Program-made: the position numbers and the translations under genes
The notes under the pieces: generated by a model
What the model was told of the DNA's origin: nothing
Database searches by the model: none
What the model saw: the letters and a program-made list of their open reading frames with translations, nothing else
Shown here: piece by piece, positions 57,001 to 64,000 of the stretch
Layout of the letters: every line of letters starts with the position of its first letter
Position numbering within the stretch: position 1 is the stretch's first letter
NCBI GenBank assembly: GCA_002946415.1
Contig: NJPS01000046.1
Span: 124,001 to 188,000, forward strand
Direction: 5' to 3'
Source of the DNA: Rutstroemia sp. NJR-2017a BVV2
Taxonomy: Eukaryota > Ascomycota > Leotiomycetes > Helotiales > Rutstroemiaceae
Length of the DNA: 64,000 nucleotides

Positions 57001-60000
57001 CGCGTGATGTACGGAGCAACATGGTAATGTAATACAATACAATGCAAATGATATCAATTGATACGGAACGTACGATGTCGAGATTATATCCATTGATTCT
57101 CTCCTTTCCCTACCCTGATTCTCAAATTTACCATACAAAACCCATACCGTACGTAATGTCCATCTTCATTACCTCCCTCCAGTTTCATGCTTCGTTGTCC
57201 TTTTGAACAGATTGAATGTTTCAACCGGGAAATGACAATTGGGGGTCTTGGACGAATCTTATAATATCCGTAATATTATCCTCATCCTATATATGTGGAG
57301 GGCCGGTCGTCGATCATACAATTACTGGAGCTGCAGCTCTGCCAATGATAGAACGACGCCCGCATCCAAGCTCCCAAAGCTCTCAGTCCAAACGCTGTGT
57401 ACCACGTCGGAAACCTTTGACAACTGCGAATTGCGAACTGCGAACTGCGAATCGGAAAGAAACCTAGAGGTGCGGTGGACGTTGGTGTGATAGGGGAAGC
57501 CATCCATTATTAGAATCTCTGCTCTGCTTTGCCCTGCCTTTCATACAAGGACGAAAGATTTCATCAATGGAATGAGAGCGTGAAAGAGTAATGACGCCCG
57601 CGTGCCCCCTAACAGCTCTTTCTTTCTGTGCAAGGATATCCGTGTCTCTGAAACGACAGCGAACACTTTCGCCGGCATTGAGAGAGCACCGAGACCAATG
57701 CTTCTGTTCAAAGGATCAAGAAGCATCCATGTTAATCGCCTGTGCAACCAGCCCATCAAATTACCCCACGACGGTAAATGTGTGTATTAATATACCTGTG
57801 ACATCCTTACAGTGCAGAACGCAGGGTAGCTCTCCGGCCGCAAGAGAGACTGATTGACTTGAATCTCATGTCTTTGGGGACAAATAACCTGCAGTACATT
57901 GTCTAAAACTATGAACTGAGAACAATTAAAGTAGTATACATCTTCTCACGGTTGGCTTGTTAGTAATCCATTGGAGCGGGTATACTAAATGCGACACATC
58001 GAGACTGACAGATGCTGTGTGCAAAATATATGTCTAGATCTACTGCGCCTATGTGTAACTGTATCAAATCGTATGAGCATATTGATAAGTATACAGATGT
58101 ACAGCACTGTACAGCGTACATACGCGCGAGTTTCAGAACGCAGAGTCGAGCCAAGAAGAGGAGGGGAAAGCTCAAGCGAATCCAAAGCAAAGCACAGCAC
58201 AGCACAGCAAAGCCAAATCACTGCGTACAGTTCAGAGCGAGAACGAGCTGATAGTTGGTTGGGGAAAAGATGGAATGTCCGGCCAGGTCTTGTTCCTGTC
58301 GTCCCTCGAGCGAACGCCTTTGTTGAAAGGCGGGGTTGTCGGAGACCGCCGTGAATATTGAAAGAGAACGGTCACGCCGTCGCAGGTCCCTGGATTAAGA
58401 AACATGCCATGCAAACAACAATAGATGGCCTTTTCGAGACTGTGGCAGATGGTAGGTAACGCTATCGGCGTTACGAAATGTTCCATCGGTCATTTGTTGC
58501 CTCAGTGGGGTGATTGTGTATTCGATGCCCCCTTACTTTTCCTTTGCTGTGAGCGTGATTTGAAAGCGGTGCTCGGAATGAGTGCCACAATGCTACCGTA
58601 CGACTAATCAAGAACCCGAATGTCGGAAGATGTCGCGTAGGTACCTTACTTGCACATACCATTATGCCATCATACAATGTACACGAGTACAACAGAAATA
58701 ATGTGTACGTGTAACATGATGTCCGATGATGACCGAAAGGGAACTTAGTGGAAGGGCTGGATGGAATTCTTTCGCCCCAGGCTAAAAATTCAGTAGACCA
58801 GATGGGCTCTTTGTATCATACCAAGCCCAAGACCCTTCTGAAGGGTCGTCACACGACCACTGAAGAGAGGCATGTCAACTGTTCCAAGACCCTTTTGAAG
58901 CGCGGTAAACTCTGAGAGGGCTTGGTGACCGGTATGGCTTGTAACTCGTTGAGAGGAGTGTTGGTGTTCGTATCAAAATTGCAAGGTGTCATGGAGGAAG
59001 CGAATTGCGTTGCGTCCATGTCCGTATCGAGGGGCGTCCATGGCAGGCGAATGACGAATATGGCTGTGTGCTTTCTACAAGAGGCTATTGAGGATCGACC
59101 CGGCCACTCATTGGGGATGACCGAACGCTACAGTGTCACTTGTATCAACGCAAGTATGTCAATGCAAGTATCAATGCCATCGAAATGTTATCATCGAGGA
59201 CTTGCCGTCACCAGAAAAATAATAGCCTCGAAACCTCGCACCATCCGCGCAACTTGAGCAGAAATAGTAAAGCCCGGACAGACTCTTCCTAGTTAGGCAA
59301 AAACTGCTCCCAATGTCCCCCTCTCAGAAAAAGACGGTAATGCAGAAGAAAGCAGTGCATGCGACCGTACATACATCCTGCATAAAAATAAGATTGATGC
59401 TATAGATTTAGCAACCGCCTTACTAGCCAATCAATCTGTTGAGACGGGCGTGGAAAGAATCCGATGGAAGTGTTGAAGAGCAGCGACACACTAATGATGA
59501 AATGTCTTGAATCCTTCCGCTATGAGTGGATGAGGGGGTCAAACTGCGGACCGGCATCCACCACACTTGACCAGAATAGAAAGCCAATGCCGGTGCTGCT
59601 TTGACACATTCTCACATTATCTCAAAGGGAAAAACGTGCAGGTTGGGTTTCGTTTGAGTATTCCTCTTCTTTAAATGGCATGATGCTTTTCCGGAGGCGG
59701 TCAAGCTCGACGAAATGGTGTGCCATTTCCTTTGTGGGCTGGATTCATTGGGTGGGAGTGGGTGGAGTGGGTGGGAGTAGGTGGGAGGTGAGAGAGGAGC
59801 TGCGAGGCTTGAGCGTTTGCATTCAAGCGCAACCTAATAATATGGGGAGTGCGAGGAGGAGGGCGAGGAGCACGAAGCACAATTATGTGAGCGAGCAACA
59901 TTGTTGTCTCTCCCATCCGTTTCTTTGTTGATGTTGATCAAGTGGGATGAGGATGGGTTTAGTTTTAGCCTTGGAATGAATGCTTTGATATCGGGATTCA

Positions 60001-60243
60001 GGAGGAGTAGAAAGACAGAGAGTAGAGTATATCCAACGCTTCTCTCGTAAATCGCGTTTGTTCAATACTTGTCAAAGTGCCATTGGAGATGGGTCATATG
60101 AGTTGCCCAGGTGTACCAGTACCAGTGCCTGTCCCAGTTCCATCGCCTCCATTTGCTTAGTATTCTCAGAAGGTTACTAGCACGACTAGAACACTGAGGA
60201 ACAATAGGGAATCGAGTCACTCAGCCATCATCAGCTTGGGCAC

Positions 60244-60266
60244 TATTTATTTATTTATTTATTTAC
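60244..60266. repeat. (TTTA)n microsatellite, about six units
   Basis: Uninterrupted ATTT/TTTA tetranucleotides on the + strand, non-coding. Confidence 0.9.
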
Positions 60267-60544
60267 TTTCTCGGAGACCCAAACCTGCCGACCTCGACAT
60301 ATCTATCTACTGCATACTTCGTACATCTATCTATCTGCATTTACATCTGCGCCGGCCTCTGCCTCTCTCTGCAGCTATCGCCAAAGCCAACCAGCGACAG
60401 CAATTACATCGCGCGTACAGAGTACTTGCAGGAAGGGCTGCGTAAAGCGACTCCAAAAACATACACCAGTAGGAGTCGTAGCTGAACTGTTTATTGCGTG
60501 TCACCTCGACGGCTCCCTGCTCGGATCTGACCAACCAAGATATT

Positions 60545-60578
60545 TCTTAGCATTTCTTAGCATTTATTAGCATTTATT
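60545..60578. repeat. 10-bp tandem repeat (TTAGCATTTC-type), three units
   Basis: TTAGCATTTC, TTAGCATTTA and TTAGCATTTA lie head to tail; the last position differs. Confidence 0.8.
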
Positions 60579-62303
60579 CCCATCGTTTCCTTCCCTTCCA
60601 TCGCCTTCAACAAGGTTTACGAAAGTCCTTGAAGTCCTTGGTCATCCTTGGCTCTGGTTCGCCTGGACCACAATTAGCACAATTAGAGCGACCGGGACAC
60701 TGGACACACTACTTACCAAGTATTAATTAGAGACACATACCCTCAACAACCCACCCTAACACCCTCCATTACTCTATACCCACACCCCTCGGCAGCTCTC
60801 TAATCGCACCCTCCGACTCTTCCATCCTTCCATTACTTCCTCGCCTTTCCTGCGACTCCGATCTCAACACCTCACTTCTCAACTCCACATATATGCGTAC
60901 GGTAATACTGGTCACAATCATCGTCGTTCGCAGTTAACTCTCCTTCCTCCCCCTTCTCCTCCGCCTCTTCTCCTCGACTTCATCTATCGCATCGCCTTTA
61001 ATCTTCATCATCATCAACTCTACACAATCCGACTCAAATACAACTCTCTTCCCCCTCTACCTTCCTACTCTCCGAAAACCTACTCTCCCTTTTCCGTCAT
61101 CCGCCCATTCCTTCAAACGCTTCAACCACCACCACCACCACTTCACCACCTTCTTGCCTTGTTCTGCGTCATACCTGTTGCTACCGGCAACAACCACATT
61201 CCTGAGCATTTACAAAGCAGATCTTGGGCAGCCCGTTGCAATTGCATTGAAGTTACTCTCAATCCACTTCTCCTTCGACGACTCACAGTCATCGTTCCTC
61301 ATCTCCATCTGCATTCATCCATCCATCCATCATCGACCTGAGTCATCATCGACGACAACCTACAATATCGAACACAGGCAGAAGGAGAGTCAAGCTCTTC
61401 TACTTCCTTGTTCATACGTTCAATCAAAACAAACACATGAGTTCCAGGTCACCATCAGAGCGTTTATCACGATAGCCAACTTGATCATCCTCGATCTGTG
61501 ATACATACGCCATAAAGCCCTCTGCTTGCAGATCCATCAATTTCCAGATCTTTGCAAGTCAACGATCATTTCTTTCTATCGCATTTCAACGACACTTACA
61601 CTTTCGATTTCTACCCAATTGACGCTGAGTCAATTGTGTTATTGCCTTCTCGATTCGATCCACCCTCAATCGACATCACCATTTCACAACCCAGTACGTT
61701 AACTCGTACTGCTCGAGGAATCTTCGAACCCTCAGACACTCGTTCACATACAGTCTGATTCCCATGTCAGCATAACGACTTCAACTTTCCTTTTTTCTCG
61801 GACTCTCCAGTCTTCCTTTGTCCCTATTTAACGAACAATCCACTACAATTTCATTTGTCAAAGCGTATTCGAAATACCCTCTATGAGCCTCTGACCCTAC
61901 TTCTACGATCCGGAGTTTACAAACAGTTTTATCTTTTCTCTTTTTTCGGCGGTTGGAATACATTTATATAGCGCTGCGAGTTTGTTATTATTGCCCTGCA
62001 CTTACACCACTTATCGCTCTACCTACTTCACTCTCATCGACCTCCTCTCTCCTCGACTCCGATCTACAACAATTACGAGCGTAGCTCCCCTTGTGCCAAC
62101 ATCAACCTTGTTTAGAGAAGACAAAAGCTTTCACGACTTTCTACCTTGTATCGCTCGACTTCCTCCTCGGGGCCCAAAAACATTTCGGTTGTACCAGTAT
62201 TCAAGCTGCTTTTTTTGTTATCAAGTTTATTCTATTTAATTCGTTACTTCACACTTCTTCATTCATCACCAGACTTTACTATCAGCAGCCCTCAGATTTC
62301 ACA

Positions 62304-64000
62304 ATGGAGTGCCTTAGAGAGAAGTTTTACAACGGTGTCGTCCTTGATGGACGCTTTGAAACGATTTCTCCCCTCAACCATGGCTCGTTCGGAATGGTCT
62401 TCATGGCCAAGGACTTGACTAACAACGAGATTGTTGCTATCAAGTGTTTGACTAAGAAATCGGCCACGAACAATGAGTCAGACTCATCCTTTGCTATCGA
62501 TGAGCATTCCGAAGAGTTAGCATGCCATGCTCGACTTGGCTCCCACCCCAATATCGTCAACCTAATTCATTCCTTCGAGACTGAGGCACATGTTTACATT
62601 GTCCTTGAGTTCTGTTCCCGAGGCGATCTTTACGAGGCTATCAGGACTGGAACAGGTCCACTCGAGACCGAACATGTCCGCCAATTCATGCTTCAGCTCG
62701 TCGACGCTGTTGCATACATCCACAGCAAGGGCATGTATCACCGTGATATCAAGCCGGAGAACATCTTCCTCACACAATCCGGTGAAATGAAATTGGGCGA
62801 TTTTGGCTTGGCTACTTCAGAGAAGTGGACATACGAGACCACCGTGGGCAGCGACCGTTACATGTCGCCAGAACAATATGACTCAGCCGGTGCCGGATAC
62901 TCTCCAGAGCAGGCAGACATTTGGGCCATTGGCATTTGTCTCATGAACATCTTGTTCTCTCGCAATCCCTTCACGACGCCCACCGAATCAGATCCGCTTT
63001 TCCTGGATTTCACCCGCGACAAGCAATCGCTCTTCGACGTCTTCCCAACAATGTCCCAAGACACCTATGAGGTGATTGCTCAATGCATGAGTCTCGATCC
63101 TCGAAAGAGGTCGTTAGCCGGTGCCCGCGAGGCACTTCTCCGTGTTATCAGCTTCACCACATTCGACGAGCCATTGGATGACTTTGATTCCGCCGATCGT
63201 CGTGGCATTCCTAACTCGAACCGCGAGCCATTGCGCACTCCCTCCATTCAGAGCCCTCAATTGGATACTGGCTCTTCTTTCCCCTGGGCGAAAGCTTTAC
63301 ATGCTAGTCCACCACAACAATTCCGTCAACTCTCAGCCATTCCTGATGATGAGTCATACACTGAAGATCTCTTCCCCAGCTCGGAAGAGAGCAATAGAGA
63401 TTGGTTCTCATTTGGCCAACAAACCCCTTCAATGGCGTCTATTCTCGATTCGTCTCTTGGAACTTCCATGAAGTCCCTCGCTATTCGACGCCCCGCGAAG
63501 GTCGGTCCCCCTAAGGCCAGCCTTACTCCCATCTCTGGTTCTCTCCCCATCGCCATGACCAAGCCTAAGCCTTTGCCATCTATGGCATCAGTCTTTGGCA
63601 AGAACAGCGACATGGTATCCAAGAGCTGGAGCGACTTGTGGGACGAGGATATCGAAGAGGAAGAGGAGGAGGCCGACAAGCAAATCAAGGCACGTCAAAT
63701 GCAGAACTCACGCACATGGAGCCATGAGAGCAAGCACAACGACGAGCAGACCCGTCCTGGCCCATTGGAGGCTCTCAGCACCTCGTTTGTTAATATCCCT
63801 CGGGCCAACGAGAACACTCACGCTGTGGCCAATGATATTGATGGTGATCTAGTGGCAGATGGTTTCTTCTTTCATGATACCCCTCAACAAACAATGACAC
63901 AACACTCTCCTCGCTACTCACCACCATCGAAGCGAACTACTTTCGATAAGTGGTCTGCACTTGGTGACCGCAGAAGAGCATACACTGGAGCGTCAGATTC
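62304..64000 (+). CDS. Ser/Thr protein kinase, Ran1/Ksp1-like (partial, runs off the window)
   Basis: Open frame from ATG 62304 to the window end, 565 residues so far with no stop. The kinase domain starts at once: FYNGVVLDGRFETISPLNHGSFGMVFMAKD (glycine loop with Asn at the first Gly position), VAIKCL (ATP lysine), HRDIKPEN at about residue 146, DFGLAT at about 166, and the activation segment GSDRYMSPEQYDS. Subdomain XI-type RKRSLAGAREALLRV ends the catalytic part near residue 275. It is followed by a long Ser/Pro-rich region and an acidic patch (DEDIEEEEEEADK). This layout, an N-terminal kinase and a long disordered tail, fits the fungal Ran1/Ksp1/Sks1 group, which links nutrients to growth and differentiation. 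The leader upstream is long and pyrimidine-rich with upstream frames. The 3' part is missing, so introns and length cannot be given. Confidence 0.92.
   Translation, partial: MECLREKFYNGVVLDGRFETISPLNHGSFGMVFMAKDLTNNEIVAIKCLTKKSATNNESDSSFAIDEHSEELACHARLGSHPNIVNLIHSFETEAHVYIVLEFCSRGDLYEAIRTGTGPLETEHVRQFMLQLVDAVAYIHSKGMYHRDIKPENIFLTQSGEMKLGDFGLATSEKWTYETTVGSDRYMSPEQYDSAGAGYSPEQADIWAIGICLMNILFSRNPFTTPTESDPLFLDFTRDKQSLFDVFPTMSQDTYEVIAQCMSLDPRKRSLAGAREALLRVISFTTFDEPLDDFDSADRRGIPNSNREPLRTPSIQSPQLDTGSSFPWAKALHASPPQQFRQLSAIPDDESYTEDLFPSSEESNRDWFSFGQQTPSMASILDSSLGTSMKSLAIRRPAKVGPPKASLTPISGSLPIAMTKPKPLPSMASVFGKNSDMVSKSWSDLWDEDIEEEEEEADKQIKARQMQNSRTWSHESKHNDEQTRPGPLEALSTSFVNIPRANENTHAVANDIDGDLVADGFFFHDTPQQTMTQHSPRYSPPSKRTTFDKWSALGDRRRAYTGASD

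Larger units (their letters stand above)
55207..62303. other. Gene-poor interval of 7 kb, including the leader of the kinase gene
   Basis: No supported gene on either strand. Scattered short tandem repeats occur at 56052 (ACTCCCAAA, ACTCCCACA), 56969 (11-bp, three units), 57424 (TGCGAAC-type), 58191 (CACAG), 60244 (TTTA) and 60545 (TTAGCATTTC). From about 60740 to 62300 the + strand becomes C/T-rich and contains several upstream frames (for example 61154-61501, 61552-61758). This is probably the long promoter and 5' leader of the kinase gene. Confidence 0.5.

Overview
The window is nuclear DNA of a filamentous ascomycete (Pezizomycotina). The evidence is that genes have several short introns of about 45-60 nt with GT..AG ends, both strands are used about equally, and the proteins are single-copy fungal housekeeping types. 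These include NAD-glutamate dehydrogenase, kynureninase, Mis6/CENP-I, Rad9, Rbx1/Hrt1, Avt1, CorA and a Ran1/Ksp1-type kinase. A leotiomycete (Helotiales, Botrytis/Sclerotinia-like) is my best guess, but that is inference. I see no bacterial, phage or viral segment, no intact transposon, no CRISPR array, no tRNA and no rRNA gene.

Layout. 0-13 kb is gene dense: HRT1/RBX1 (+), SPC1 (-), a CorA-family Mg2+ transporter (+), TIM8 (-), RPL25 (-), BMT2 (+) and AVT1 (+). 12.8-17.2 kb has no recognisable gene. It holds a decayed array of inverted-repeat modules (about 13.55-15.27 kb) followed by pyrimidine-rich DNA. 17.2-20.6 kb is GDH2 (-), separated by a 4-kb non-coding interval from BNA5 (+, 24.6-26.2 kb). 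27.5-44 kb is again dense: an SDR protein (-), ISA2 (+), RPL7 (-, with a C/D snoRNA in its second intron), ATS1/KTI13 (+), RAD9 (-), an F-box/LRR protein (+), an alpha/beta hydrolase (-), an RF-1-domain mitochondrial protein (-), a small serine-palmitoyltransferase-subunit-like protein (+) and MIS6/CENP-I (-). 44-62 kb is sparse: a GNAT protein that looks like the severed C-terminal part of a GH3-GNAT enzyme (+), enolase-phosphatase UTR4 (-), and long stretches with only short tandem repeats. The window ends inside a Ran1/Ksp1-like kinase gene (+) with a long pyrimidine-rich leader.

The genes do not form one pathway. Several neighbours are divergent pairs with short shared upstream regions: RPL25/BMT2, RPL7/ATS1, RAD9/F-box, RF-1 protein/ssSPT-like and SDR/ISA2. 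RPL25/BMT2 pairs a 60S protein with a 25S rRNA methyltransferase. RPL7 carries a guide RNA predicted to methylate 25S rRNA. Many genes here were reassembled by hand from exons, with reading frame preserved across every junction; exon coordinates are in the entries.

The most unusual object is the 13.55-15.27 kb array. It has about nine imperfect copies of a roughly 200-bp unit. Each is built around inverted arms of the type AGACATGCAACAA / TTGTTGCAYRTCT, with a compensatory base-pair change between copies, and several units also carry a second small hairpin. I do not recognise it as a known element.
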